64,000 bases of DNA from the NCBI RefSeq assembly GCF_013409785.1, contig NZ_JACCBV010000001.1, positions 558,001 to 622,000 on the forward strand. Reading direction: 5' to 3'. A program made the position numbers and the translations under genes. Shown here in pieces: positions 7,602 through 16,083 of this stretch (within the stretch, counting starts at the first letter, position 1; each line of letters begins with the position of its first letter). This DNA comes from Microbacterium immunditiarum (lineage in GTDB: Bacteria > Actinomycetota > Actinomycetes > Actinomycetales > Microbacteriaceae). Under the pieces are notes generated by a model. The model saw only the letters and a program-made list of their open reading frames with translations. It made no database searches and had not been told where the DNA came from.

Positions 7602-8501
7602 TCAGCCCGCCCCCTCTGTCCGCTCCGCCAGCGACCGGATCCAGCGTGCGACCTCGGTGTGGTCCGCGGCGGGGGGCAGCTCACCGGCGGCCTCCGCCCA
7701 AAGCTCGACGGCGTCCTCTCCGAGGAGGCTCGGCGCTCCCGTCTGACGCGCGAGCTGGGTCGCGATCTGCATGTCCTTGAGCATCAGCCGAAGTCCGAAC
7801 CCCGAATCGAACGTCTCGGGGATGATGAAGTTCGGCCACTTGTTCTCCGTCGAGCCGCTGCGGCCGGACGAGCCGTTGAAGATCGCGAGCATCACGGCCG
7901 GATCGAGTCCGAACCGCTTGCCGGCCTCCATGATCTCGCTCGTCACCCACAGGTGCGTCGCCGAGAGCAGGTTGTTGAACGCCTTGACAGCGTGCCCGGC
8001 TCCCACGCCGCCCGCGTGCACCGTCCTGCCGAGCACCGCCAGCACCGGCTCGACCTCCGCGAGGGTCTCGTCGCCGCCGCCCGTCATGATCGTGAGGGTG
8101 CCTCCGACGGCGCCCTTCACGCCGCCCGACACCGGGGCGTCGACGAGCCTCAGTCCGGCGGCGTCGACGCGCTCGGCGAGTGTCCGTGTCGCGAAGGGGT
8201 CGGACGAGCTCATGTCGATCAGGGTCGCGCCGGGCCGGGCCGTGCCTGCAGCGAGGATCTCCTCGGCCACGGATGCCACGATCGCCGACGTCGGCAGCAT
8301 GAGGATCACGAGGTCCGCGCCGTCGGCGGCCCCCGCGGCGGTCTCGACGTCCGTCGCACCGCTCTCGTGCGCACGCGTCCGTGCCTCGGGCGACACGTCG
8401 AACGCGCGGACGTCGTACCCCGCCTCGACGAGCCGGCGCGACATCGGGGCGCCCATGTTCCCCAGGCCGATGAAGCCGACCGTGGCCTTCGCGTCAGACA
8501 T
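7602..8501 (-). CDS. 3-hydroxyisobutyrate dehydrogenase-family NAD(P)-dependent oxidoreductase
   Basis: Beta-hydroxyacid dehydrogenase of 299 residues. The Rossmann motif is GFIGLGNMG, the substrate motif LVDAPVSGGVKGA, and the catalytic lysine lies in GHAVKAFNN. The C-terminal helical domain is complete. Members oxidise 3-hydroxyisobutyrate or reduce tartronate semialdehyde and similar C3-C4 acids; the substrate cannot be read from sequence. Its start overlaps the CMD-like gene by 8 bp. A diverged second member of the family lies three genes upstream in the same operon, so two different beta-hydroxyacids or two steps may be handled. Confidence 0.88.
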   Translation of the reverse strand: MSDAKATVGFIGLGNMGAPMSRRLVEAGYDVRAFDVSPEARTRAHESGATDVETAAGAADGADLVILMLPTSAIVASVAEEILAAGTARPGATLIDMSSSDPFATRTLAERVDAAGLRLVDAPVSGGVKGAVGGTLTIMTGGGDETLAEVEPVLAVLGRTVHAGGVGAGHAVKAFNNLLSATHLWVTSEIMEAGKRFGLDPAVMLAIFNGSSGRSGSTENKWPNFIIPETFDSGFGLRLMLKDMQIATQLARQTGAPSLLGEDAVELWAEAAGELPPAADHTEVARWIRSLAERTEGAG

Positions 8502-8895
8502 CGCAGCCGAGGTCCCTCAGTGTCTTCTCCGCGATCCGGAAGGACTCGAGCGCCGCCGGCACGCCGACGTAGATCGCCGCCTGCATCAGGACGCCCTGGA
8601 TCTCGTCGACGGTCACGCCATTGTTGATCGCGCCCCGCACGTGGACGCTCAGCTCGTGACCGCGGTTGAGGGCGGTGAGCATCGCGAGGTTGATGAGGCT
8701 CCGGGTCTTCTTGGGGAGGACCTCGTCCGTCCACACCTCGCCCCAGCAGTACTCGGTGACCAGCTCTTGAATCGGCCGGGCGAAGTCGGATGTCTGTTCC
8801 AGGGAGCGAGCGACGTGGTCGGCGCCGAGCACCTCCCGACGCACTCTCATGCCCGCGTCGAACGTCTCCCCGTGTGTCACTTCCTTGCTGCTCAT
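8494..8895 (-). CDS. Carboxymuconolactone decarboxylase-family protein
   Basis: A 133-residue protein of the CMD family (PcaC-like). It shows ETFDAGMRVRREVLG near the start, TRSLINLAMLTALNRGHELSVHVRGAINNG in the middle and LMQAAIYVGVPAALESFRIA near the end, all standard for gamma-CMD. No CxxC is present, so it is not of the AhpD peroxidase type. True gamma-carboxymuconolactone decarboxylases act in protocatechuate breakdown, but no other pca gene is here, so a role on another keto- or carboxylactone is likely. The start is the ATG at 8895. The frame continues upstream through the cupin gene without homology. Confidence 0.85.
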   Translation of the reverse strand: MSSKEVTHGETFDAGMRVRREVLGADHVARSLEQTSDFARPIQELVTEYCWGEVWTDEVLPKKTRSLINLAMLTALNRGHELSVHVRGAINNGVTVDEIQGVLMQAAIYVGVPAALESFRIAEKTLRDLGCDV

Positions 8896-8908
8896 ATGCT
8901 TTCCGCCT

Positions 8909-9298
8909 TCATTCCGTGGGGTTGTGGTAGTCCGCGTCATCCACCGGCTCTTCCCAATTCGTGACGCCGAGTGAGATCGCGGTGTGGACCATGTAGGAGT
9001 CCTCCGCCGCACCGTGCCAGTGGCGCTCTCCGGCGGAGACCCACACCACATCGCCCTGGTGGAGCACCTCGATGGGGCCGCCCTCGCTCTGGGTGAGTCC
9101 GCGCCCGGCGAGGACGATGAGGATCTGCCCGTTCTCGTGGCTGTGCCAGAAGGTGCGCGCGCCGGGGGTGAAGTCGACCGTGTTGATCGTCACCCCGTCG
9201 GTCGCGGGCATCGTCATGTACGGGAAGACGTCGCCCGTGAACTGGGATCCGGGCTTGCCGCGCACGCCGGCCTGGGTGTGGGGACGGACGATGATCAT
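8909..9298 (-). CDS. Small single-domain cupin protein
   Basis: A 129-residue single cupin barrel. Motif 1 has the metal-type pattern HSHENGQILIVLAGRG and motif 2 GDVVWVSAGERHWHGA. His and Glu ligands are all present, so a divalent metal is likely. Small cupins of this kind serve as isomerases, dioxygenases or lactone/keto-acid handling enzymes in catabolic operons, often next to CMD proteins, as here. It overlaps the upstream dehydrogenase by 4 bp (ATGA) and leaves 13 bp before the CMD gene. Confidence 0.82.
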   Translation of the reverse strand: MIIVRPHTQAGVRGKPGSQFTGDVFPYMTMPATDGVTINTVDFTPGARTFWHSHENGQILIVLAGRGLTQSEGGPIEVLHQGDVVWVSAGERHWHGAAEDSYMVHTAISLGVTNWEEPVDDADYHNPTE

Positions 9299-10203
9299 GA
9301 TTCCTCCTCCGAGCGGTCGGCGAGCCGGATGCCGCCCGAGACGTCTCCGATGGCGTCGACGACGGTGTTGCTGATCTCATCGGCGTACCCGAGTGCGCGC
9401 GCCAGGCCGAACGCGGCGATGGGGCCGGATGCGTGGAGGCCCGCGACCCCGAGCTGCGCGAGCAGCTCCGTGTAGAGGGTCACGTCCTTGAGCATCAGCG
9501 TGTTCGTCAGACCGCCCTTGAGGTAGTCGCCGTGGATGATCTTCGGGAAGCGGTTGAGCGTCGCGAAGTTGACGCCCGAGCTCTTGTTGAAGACGTCGAG
9601 CACGACTTCGAGGTCGAGCCCGGCCTTCTTCGCCGCGACCATCACCTCCGCCGTCGCCGACAGCGCGACGGCGTTGAGGAAGTTGTTGAGGAGTTTCGTC
9701 ACGTGTCCGGCGCCGGTGCCGCCGATGTGGAAGACGTTCGTCGCGAAGAGGCCGAGGACGTCGCGGGCCGCGTCGAGGGCATCCGCCTCGCCGCCGACCA
9801 TGAGGGTCAGCTGGCCCTTCTCGGCAGCGGCCGCTCCGCCGGAGATGCCCGCGTCGAGGTACCGGACTCCCCGCTGCGCGAACGCCTCGTGGATCCTCCG
9901 GGTCGACTCGGGCGCGGCCGTGCTCAGGTCGACCACGATCTGGCCCTCGCGGGAGTGCTCGATGAGCCCCTCCGGCCCGTACACGACGGCTTCGATCACC
10001 CTGCTGTCGGGCAGGGAGAGGAACACGACGTCCGAGCGCTCGATGACGTCCTTCCCGGATGCCGCAGCCACCGCCCCTGCCGACGCGACGTTCTCCTCCT
10101 TCGCGTCGAACCCGAGCACCTCTCGCCCCGCGCGCACGATGCACGCGGTCATCCGGCCGCCCATATTGCCCAACCCGATGAATCCGATCCGCTGCTGCGT
10201 CAT
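9295..10203 (-). CDS. Second HIBADH-family NAD(P)-dependent oxidoreductase
   Basis: A 302-residue beta-hydroxyacid dehydrogenase with N-terminal GFIGLGNMGGRM, YLDAGISGGAAAAEKG in the substrate-motif position (DAGISGG instead of DAPVSGG) and GHVTKLLNN carrying the catalytic lysine. The altered motif and low similarity to the paralogue at 7.6-8.5 kb suggest a different substrate. The ATG at 10203 is supported by GAGGGAG upstream; the longer open frame to 10338 overlaps the SDR gene and has no homology. It lies 31 bp after the SDR gene in the seven-gene operon. Confidence 0.87.
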   Translation of the reverse strand: MTQQRIGFIGLGNMGGRMTACIVRAGREVLGFDAKEENVASAGAVAAASGKDVIERSDVVFLSLPDSRVIEAVVYGPEGLIEHSREGQIVVDLSTAAPESTRRIHEAFAQRGVRYLDAGISGGAAAAEKGQLTLMVGGEADALDAARDVLGLFATNVFHIGGTGAGHVTKLLNNFLNAVALSATAEVMVAAKKAGLDLEVVLDVFNKSSGVNFATLNRFPKIIHGDYLKGGLTNTLMLKDVTLYTELLAQLGVAGLHASGPIAAFGLARALGYADEISNTVVDAIGDVSGGIRLADRSEEES

Positions 10204-10234
10204 CGTCTCCCTCTCGTCTCCACTCGCCGGCCGT

Positions 10235-11089
10235 TCATCGCCAGTCGTCTCCGTAGATCGCCGCATCCGCCGCCGTCGGATCCCATCGGCCGGCTCCGCC
10301 GGCGGGACGCACGGTGTTGACGATCGTCGCCCCGCCATCGGCCGACACGATCTGCCCGATCACGTACCCGGCGTCCTCCGACAGGAGGAACGCCACGACC
10401 CCCGCGATCTCGGCCGGGGTGCCGGCCCTTCGCAGCGGCGTCGTCGACGCGCGATGCTCCATGTCGTTCTTGCCGCCGGTCGTTGTCGCGGCATCCGCGA
10501 ACAGGTTGGTCGGCACGATCCCCGGCGCGACCGCGTTCACCCGGATGCCCAGCGGCGCGCCGTACGCGGCGGCCCCCCGCACGAGTCCGTGCACCGCGTG
10601 CTTCGAGGTCTGGTACGGCAGCAGATCCGCGCTGCCCGTCAGGCCGGCGATCGAGCCGGTGACCACGATCGCTCCGCCGGAGCGCTGCTCGCGGTACCGG
10701 CGGAACGCGGCGCGCAGTCCGAGGAACTGCCCACGGACGTTCACCGCCATGACGCGTTCGAAGTCTTCGAGCGGCAGGTCGACGAGCGGCGCGAACGACC
10801 CGAAGATCCCCGCGTTGAGGTGGTGGAGATCGACGCGGCCGAACGCCTCGACGGCTGCCGCGATGTACGAATCGACGGATGCCTCGTCCGACACGTCCGC
10901 CTGCACCGAGATCGCCGGTCCGGCGAGCGCCTTCGTGGTGGTCGCGGCCGCTTCCGCATCGATGTCGACGGCCACGACGCTCGCACCTTCCGCGGACAGT
11001 CGCTCCGCCGATGCTCGGCCGAGCCCGCCGCCCGCGCCCGTGACGACGGCGACCTTGCCCTCGAGCCGGCCCTTGGCCTGCGCATTCAT
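10235..11089 (-). CDS. Short-chain dehydrogenase/reductase
   Basis: Classical SDR of 284 residues. The cofactor motif is TGAGGGLGRA, the acidic residue after beta-2 (VDIDAEA) points to NAD(H), and catalytic Ser and Tyr/Lys are in GSIAGL and YQTSK. One deviation is LNAGIFG where NNAG is usual. A C-terminal tail (after SADGGATI) of about 25 residues is longer than average. It overlaps the lactonase-like gene by 4 bp (ATGA), so the pair is co-translated. It probably oxidises a secondary alcohol or cyclic hemiacetal of the imported compound. Confidence 0.87.
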   Translation of the reverse strand: MNAQAKGRLEGKVAVVTGAGGGLGRASAERLSAEGASVVAVDIDAEAAATTTKALAGPAISVQADVSDEASVDSYIAAAVEAFGRVDLHHLNAGIFGSFAPLVDLPLEDFERVMAVNVRGQFLGLRAAFRRYREQRSGGAIVVTGSIAGLTGSADLLPYQTSKHAVHGLVRGAAAYGAPLGIRVNAVAPGIVPTNLFADAATTTGGKNDMEHRASTTPLRRAGTPAEIAGVVAFLLSEDAGYVIGQIVSADGGATIVNTVRPAGGAGRWDPTAADAAIYGDDWR

Positions 11090-11901
11090 CCGCTCACTCC
11101 GATCGTCGTCGCGATTCCCGCGAGCTCGCCCTGCGCCGGCGTGAAGCGCTCGAGTGTCGCGGGGTCGTGTCCGCTCACCACGTGGGCGATCTCGCCCGAG
11201 TCGACGAGCCGCCGGATGCGCTCGAACGCGTCGTACATCTCGACGACGTCCGCCACGGAGACGAACGGCCTGTCGGCATCGAGCTCTTCGTAGTAATGGA
11301 CGGCGTCGCTCGCGAGGAGAACCCGGCCCTCGCTCGTGTTCACCACGACCACCGCCTGCCCGGGAGTGTGACCGCCCACCTCGATGGCGTCGACGCCCGG
11401 TGCGATCTGCACGGAGTCCTCGAAGAAGTCGACGCGGTTCGCGGCGTGGATCGCGCGCAGCTCATCGAGCTCGCTGTCCTCGACCGAGTGGTGGAAGAGC
11501 GTCTTGCCCGCGTGCGGCCCGTTCCAGAAGTCGAACTCCTTCTTCGAGATGAGGAAGCGTGAGGACGGGAAGTGGCCGAGATTGCCGATGTGGTCGTAGT
11601 GCGCGTGCGAGATCACGACGAGCGGTGCGGATGCCGGGTCGACGCCCAGCTTCGCGAACAGGTCGGGCACCTCGATGAGGACGTCGCGTCCGCGACTTTC
11701 CGCGCCGCGCCGCGAGTATCCGGTGTCGACGACGATCGTGCGCTCCGCATTGCGGATGACCCACACGAAGTAGTCCATCCCGATCGGCCCGTCCGCCTCG
11801 CCGTACAGCGAGTAGTTCAGGAAGACGTCGCTGCGCGTCGTCTGACGGGTGCCGTGGCGCGCGATCGTCACAACGTACTGATCGCTGGCTACGTCGGTCA
11901 T
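11086..11901 (-). CDS. MBL-fold hydrolase, N-acyl-homoserine-lactonase-like
   Basis: A 271-residue metallo-beta-lactamase-fold protein with an intact dizinc site. It has SHAHYDHIGN, GGHTPGQAVV, an Asp in LLASDAVHYYEE and VVSGHDPA. This arrangement matches AHL lactonase (AiiA/AttM-like) proteins, which open lactone rings. In a catabolic operon with dehydrogenases it more probably hydrolyses a metabolic lactone than quenches quorum signals. It is the first gene of the leftward operon, with the ATG about 60 nt from the predicted transcription start. Confidence 0.87.
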   Translation of the reverse strand: MTDVASDQYVVTIARHGTRQTTRSDVFLNYSLYGEADGPIGMDYFVWVIRNAERTIVVDTGYSRRGAESRGRDVLIEVPDLFAKLGVDPASAPLVVISHAHYDHIGNLGHFPSSRFLISKKEFDFWNGPHAGKTLFHHSVEDSELDELRAIHAANRVDFFEDSVQIAPGVDAIEVGGHTPGQAVVVVNTSEGRVLLASDAVHYYEELDADRPFVSVADVVEMYDAFERIRRLVDSGEIAHVVSGHDPATLERFTPAQGELAGIATTIGVSG

Positions 11902-11968
11902 CCTGCGACTCCTTCGTTGGAACAGACATCGGCTTCGGCGCCAGTTCGACTAGCAGACTATCGATCTG

Positions 11969-11996
11969 ACTATATGCTTGTCAGACAAAAGTGCAA
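11969..11996 (-). promoter_or_regulatory. Leftward promoter with operator palindrome in the spacer
   Basis: On the minus strand TTGCAC (11991-11996), a 16-bp spacer and TATAGT (11969-11974) make a strong promoter for the lactonase-SDR operon. The perfect palindrome TTGTCAGACAA (11978-11988) sits inside the spacer, where a bound repressor would exclude RNA polymerase. The GntR at the end of the same operon is the likely ligand-controlled binder. Confidence 0.7.
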
Positions 11997-12025
11997 GCCA
12001 CCGTCCGCGGCTGCCGAATCAGCGC

Positions 12026-12076
12026 TTGCGCACTTCAACGTCCGTGGTATCTTATGACGGTCTGGCTGTCAGACAA
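12026..12076 (+). promoter_or_regulatory. Rightward promoter with downstream operator
   Basis: TTGCGC (12026-12031), a 16-bp spacer and TATCTT (12048-12053) drive the alcohol dehydrogenase-importer operon. CTGTCAGACAA at 12066-12076 matches the leftward operator in 10 of 11 positions and lies just after the expected start point, a road-block position. Both operons are therefore probably repressed by one regulator. Confidence 0.65.
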
Positions 12077-12098
12077 ACACACACAATGAGGTGAGGGT

Positions 12099-13223
12099 AT
12101 GAAGACTCGCGGTTCAGTGATCCTGAGCGCTCCCGGTCGCTACGAGACGGTCGACCTGGAGCTCGACGAGCCGCGTCAGGGCGAGATCATGGTCAAGATG
12201 GTCGCCACGGGCATGTGCCACAGCGACGACCACTTCGCGACGGGTGACATGCACGCGGGCGTGTTCCCGTGGCTCGGCGGGCACGAGGGTGCGGGAATCG
12301 TCGAGAAGGTCGGTCCGAACACCCCCGGCTGGGAGGTCGGCGACCACATCATCACCTCGTTCCTGCCCAGCTGCGGCAAGTGTCGCTGGTGCTCGGCGGG
12401 CATGCAGAACCTCTGCGACCTCGGCTCGACGCTCCTGCAGGGCGCGCGCTTCGACGACCCCACCAGCTACCGCGTCCACCTCGCCGAAGACGGTCGCCCC
12501 GTCGGCCAGATGTGCGGCCTCGGCACCTTCGCCGAGCACACCCTCATCTCGGTGGACTCCGCGGTCAAGGTCGACAAGGACCTTCCGCTCGAGACGGTCT
12601 GCCTCCTCGGATGCGCCGTCGGCACCGGCTGGGGCTCGTCCGTCAACGCGGGCAACGTGCGCGCGGGCGACGTCGTCGTCATCTTCGGCACCGGCGGTGT
12701 CGGCATGAACGCGGTCCAGGGCGCGCACCACGCCGGCGCCGACCACGTCATCGCGGTCGACCCCGTCGAGTTCAAGCGCGAGAAGGCGCTCGAGCTCGGA
12801 GCGACCATCGCCTTCGCCGAGCCGTGGGAGGCGATCGAGTACGCGCGCAGCCTGACGAACGGGCAGGGCGCGGATGTCTCGGTCGTGACGGTCGGGATCA
12901 TCGACGGCGAGGTCATCGCGCAGGCGTTCGCGGCGATCCGCAAGGGCGGCACGTGCGTCGTGACCGCGGTCGGCGACATGAACGCGATCGGCGCGCCGAT
13001 CCCGCTCGTGGAACTCGTGACCTACCAGAAGCGCATCCAGGGCACCCACTTCGGACACTGCAGCCCGAAGGGCGACATCCCCCGACAGATCCAGATGTTC
13101 CGCAACGGCACCCTCAAGCTCGAGGAGCTCATCACCAAGCGGTACACGCTGGACCAGGTCGCGGAAGCATACGACGACATGCGCGCCGGGAAGATCATCC
13201 GCGGCGTGGTCATGTTCGACTGA
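12099..13223 (+). CDS. NDMA-dependent (mycofactocin-associated type) zinc alcohol dehydrogenase
   Basis: Medium-chain dehydrogenase of 374 residues. The catalytic zinc site is GMCHSDDH, GGHEGAG and the Cys in LLGCAVGTGWG. The structural zinc cysteines are CGKCRWC ... NLC. The Rossmann motif is FGTGGVGMNAVQGA, followed by AVDPVEFKREKALELGAT, a stretch typical of the NDMA-dependent/Rxyl_3153 subfamily. Those enzymes hold NAD tightly and pass electrons to an external carrier, now linked to mycofactocin. No mycofactocin biosynthesis gene is in the window. It is the first gene of the rightward operon, with GAGGTGAGGG ahead of the ATG. It probably oxidises an alcohol to an aldehyde or ketone. Confidence 0.87.
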   Translation: MKTRGSVILSAPGRYETVDLELDEPRQGEIMVKMVATGMCHSDDHFATGDMHAGVFPWLGGHEGAGIVEKVGPNTPGWEVGDHIITSFLPSCGKCRWCSAGMQNLCDLGSTLLQGARFDDPTSYRVHLAEDGRPVGQMCGLGTFAEHTLISVDSAVKVDKDLPLETVCLLGCAVGTGWGSSVNAGNVRAGDVVVIFGTGGVGMNAVQGAHHAGADHVIAVDPVEFKREKALELGATIAFAEPWEAIEYARSLTNGQGADVSVVTVGIIDGEVIAQAFAAIRKGGTCVVTAVGDMNAIGAPIPLVELVTYQKRIQGTHFGHCSPKGDIPRQIQMFRNGTLKLEELITKRYTLDQVAEAYDDMRAGKIIRGVVMFD

Positions 13224-13260
13224 CGAACGGACGGCACAGCAGCCATCCGTCCCGAGACGC

Positions 13261-13282
13261 CGCTCGGACAAGAGGCCGAGCG
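13261..13282 (+). terminator. Hairpin between dehydrogenase and importer genes
   Basis: A perfect 7-bp stem (CGCTCGG/CCGAGCG) with an 8-nt loop lies in the 109-bp gap. It may terminate partially or stabilise the 5' end of the binding-protein message. Confidence 0.4.
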
Positions 13283-13332
13283 ACACACCAAGAGGGCCAA
13301 TGGGGCTCACTCAATGAGGAGGTATCTCGGCA

Positions 13333-14478
13333 ATGTCCACAATCAGAGGCAGGGCGGTTCGGCGGGCCATCGGCGCGCTGGCCAGTGCCGCGATCGGCGT
13401 CACGCTCATCGCGGGCTGTGCCGGCGGATCGGGAGCCGGCGCGGGCGGCGATGGCGGCGGCGGAACAGATGAAGCTCAGCCGTTGAAGATCGCATTGAGC
13501 AACTACTTCAACGGGAACATCTGGCGCAAGCAGATGGAGCAGAGCTTCCTCGACACCGCCAAGGAGAACCCCGAGTACGTCGACGGCAACTACAAGATCG
13601 TCAACGCGACGGACGGTTCGGCGCCGACGCAGGCTCAGCAGATCCAGTCCCTCGTCCTCGAGGGGTACGACGTGATCCTCATCGACGCGGCGTCCCCGAC
13701 GGGACTGAACGGCGCGATCCAGTCGGCGTGCGACGCCGGCGTGACGGTCGTCGTGTTCGACTCGCTCGCCACGGCCGACTGCGCGTACAAGGTCGCGTTC
13801 GACTATGTGCAGTACGGCATCGACGAGGCCGAGTTCATGGCCGAGCATCTCGGCGGCAAGGGCAACATCCTCATGGTGCGCGGCATCGCCGGCAACACCG
13901 TCGACGACGACATCTACAAGGGCGTCACCGAGACCCTCGAGAAGTACCCCGAGATGAACCTCGTGGGCGAGGTGTACGGACAGTGGACCGAGTCGGTCGC
14001 CCAGCAGGAGGTCGCGAAGATCATCCCGTCGCTCCCGCAGATCGACGGCGTGCTCACGAACGGGAACGACGGCGGCGGAACGCTCGACGCGTTCCTCCAG
14101 GCCAACTACAACCCGCTCCCGCTCATCATCCAGGGCAACTCGGGACAGGGTCTGCAGGGCTGGCAGAAGGTGCTCGAGACGAACCCGGACTACGAGACGA
14201 TGTCCGTCTCGACTCAGCCGAGCATCTCCTCCGCTGCGCTGTGGCTGTCGGTGCTCGTCCGAAACGGCATGGACGACGCGGCGGATGTCCCGGACAAGAC
14301 CATCTACGTGCCGCTCCTCGAGATCCCCGAGGACAACCTCGACGCGTGGGCCTCGTACCTCGGCTACACCGACATCGCGATGAACCCGATCTCGCTCGAG
14401 GACACGCAGGCGTACGTCAAATCCGCGCTGGACGGCAACCCCATCCTCGTGGACACCCCGGCGCCCCCGAGCAAGTAG
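13333..14478 (+). CDS. CUT2-type ABC importer substrate-binding lipoprotein
   Basis: Extracytoplasmic binding protein of 381 residues of the ribose/BMP-like class. A lipoprotein signal (LIAGCAGG, Cys about 29) is followed by a Gly-rich linker. Two periplasmic-binding lobes carry PLKIALSNYFNGNIWRKQ, VLEGYDVILIDAASP and GVLTNGNDGGGTLDAF. GAGGAGG lies 9 nt before the ATG. The family binds pentoses, hexoses and other small polyols. The ligand here is unknown; the neighbours lack sugar kinases and isomerases, so a conventional sugar is doubtful. It is followed by the ATPase and two permeases. Confidence 0.88.
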   Translation: MSTIRGRAVRRAIGALASAAIGVTLIAGCAGGSGAGAGGDGGGGTDEAQPLKIALSNYFNGNIWRKQMEQSFLDTAKENPEYVDGNYKIVNATDGSAPTQAQQIQSLVLEGYDVILIDAASPTGLNGAIQSACDAGVTVVVFDSLATADCAYKVAFDYVQYGIDEAEFMAEHLGGKGNILMVRGIAGNTVDDDIYKGVTETLEKYPEMNLVGEVYGQWTESVAQQEVAKIIPSLPQIDGVLTNGNDGGGTLDAFLQANYNPLPLIIQGNSGQGLQGWQKVLETNPDYETMSVSTQPSISSAALWLSVLVRNGMDDAADVPDKTIYVPLLEIPEDNLDAWASYLGYTDIAMNPISLEDTQAYVKSALDGNPILVDTPAPPSK

Positions 14479-14517
14479 CAGGATCGATCACACAGAGGGA
14501 CACAGCGAGGAACCTCC

Positions 14518-16083
14518 ATGTCTGACTCCCCGTCCCCCTACACGCTGACCGTGTCAGGGGTATCGAAGAGCTTCGGCTCGACGCGCGCGGTGAACGATGC
14601 GTCGTTCGACGTGAAGCGCGGCGAGCTGGTCGGCATCGCGGGCCACAACGGCGCCGGGAAGAGCACGATCCTCAAGGTCGTGAACGGATCTCTCTCCGGC
14701 GACTCCGGCACCGTCACGCTCGACGGAGTGGAGCGTTCCGCTGGTACGACGGTCGCGCACCCCGAGAGGCTCGGGGTGCGCACCGTCTACCAGGAGCTGT
14801 CCCTCGCCCCCGCGCTCCGGGTGGACGAGATCGCAGCGGTCTTCGACCGCTCCGCCCGGGGGTTCGGGTGGCGCACGCGGGCGTGGCGCAAGCTGCGCGC
14901 CGTGCTCGACGAGATGTTCCCGGACCACGGCATCCGTCGGGATCACACCATCCGCGACCTCTCGCTCGCACGGCGCCAGATGATCGAGTGCGCGAGCACG
15001 ATGGTCGACGGCGCCGTTCCGCCCAAGCTCGTCATCCTCGACGAGCCGACGTCGGCGCTGGACGCCGCGTCGACGGCGACCTTCTACGCGTACCTGCGCA
15101 AGCGCGCAGCCGAGGGCGTGTCGGCGATCGTCACGACGCACCGGCTCGGTGAGATGGTCGAGAACCTGTCGCGCATCTTCGTCATGCGCGACGGTCGTGT
15201 CATCAGCGAGCAGGATGCGTCCACCGCGACCAAGGACTCCCTCGTCTCCGCGATGGGCGCGGCCGCGCATGAGCTCGAGCGCGCCGCATCCGTCCCCCCT
15301 GCCGAGCGTCCGCCCGAGGAGCGCTTCGAACGACCCGCCGACGCCGAGCCGGTGGTTCGGATCGAGCAGACCGGGCTCGACGGCGAAGACGAGGTCTTCC
15401 CCATCTACGCCGGCGAGATCGTCGGACTTGCCGGCCTCGAGGGCCACGGCCAGCTGCAGACTATCGAGGCGATGCATCGGGCCGCGAGCTCGAAGCCGGG
15501 ACGGCGCAAGGCGCCGAAGAAGACCCGCCTGCAGAGCGTCTCGGTCGTGGGCGACGCGGCGTACGTCTCCGGAGACCGCGGCGTCCGCGGCATCTTCAGC
15601 CTGTGGGACGTGGCCAAGAACATCAGCATCTCGAGCCTCAAGAACCTCACCGCGGCCGGGCTGATCCGGCGCGAGGCCGAGCGGCGCCTCGTCGACGAGT
15701 GGTATCACCAGCTCGGCATCAAGGGCCGCGCCTCCGACGCGATCACCAGCCTCTCGGGCGGCACGCAGCAGAAGGCGCTCATGGCGCGCGCGCTGGCCGT
15801 CGGCTCCGACCTGCTGCTGCTCGAGGACCCCACCCGCGGCGTCGACCAGCACACGAAGGTCGAGGTCTACGCGATGCTCGGCGCGCGCGCCGCGGCCGGC
15901 CAGTGCGTTGTCTGGTATTCGACGGAGAACGAGGAGCTTCGCAACTGCGATCGCGTCCTCGTGTTCCGCGCGGGCCGCATCGTCGGGACGCTCAAGGGCA
16001 CGGATGCCACGGAAGACAAGGTCATCTCACTCTCGTTCGAGGGCCACGACCACGAAGACAACGCGGTGAAGGAGATCGCATGA
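14518..16083 (+). CDS. CUT2-type (RbsA-like) ABC importer ATP-binding protein
   Basis: Tandem ATPase of 521 residues that powers the importer. The first half is complete, with Walker A GHNGAGKST, signature LSLARRQ and Walker B VILDEPTSALD. The second half has a degraded P-loop (GLEGHGQ in place of GxxGxGKS), a good signature LSGGTQQK, and LLLLEDPTRGVD, where the usual D-E pair is reversed. RbsA-type second domains are normally weakened, but the swapped acids suggest that only the first site hydrolyses ATP. Its stop overlaps the start of the next gene (ATGA). Confidence 0.88.
   Translation: MSDSPSPYTLTVSGVSKSFGSTRAVNDASFDVKRGELVGIAGHNGAGKSTILKVVNGSLSGDSGTVTLDGVERSAGTTVAHPERLGVRTVYQELSLAPALRVDEIAAVFDRSARGFGWRTRAWRKLRAVLDEMFPDHGIRRDHTIRDLSLARRQMIECASTMVDGAVPPKLVILDEPTSALDAASTATFYAYLRKRAAEGVSAIVTTHRLGEMVENLSRIFVMRDGRVISEQDASTATKDSLVSAMGAAAHELERAASVPPAERPPEERFERPADAEPVVRIEQTGLDGEDEVFPIYAGEIVGLAGLEGHGQLQTIEAMHRAASSKPGRRKAPKKTRLQSVSVVGDAAYVSGDRGVRGIFSLWDVAKNISISSLKNLTAAGLIRREAERRLVDEWYHQLGIKGRASDAITSLSGGTQQKALMARALAVGSDLLLLEDPTRGVDQHTKVEVYAMLGARAAAGQCVVWYSTENEELRNCDRVLVFRAGRIVGTLKGTDATEDKVISLSFEGHDHEDNAVKEIA

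Noticed and set aside
11086..11901. Quorum-quenching AHL lactonase
   Set aside because: Metal motifs fit, but the gene is the first of a catabolic operon with an SDR overlapping it. Metabolic lactone hydrolysis is the simpler reading, so no specific substrate was named.
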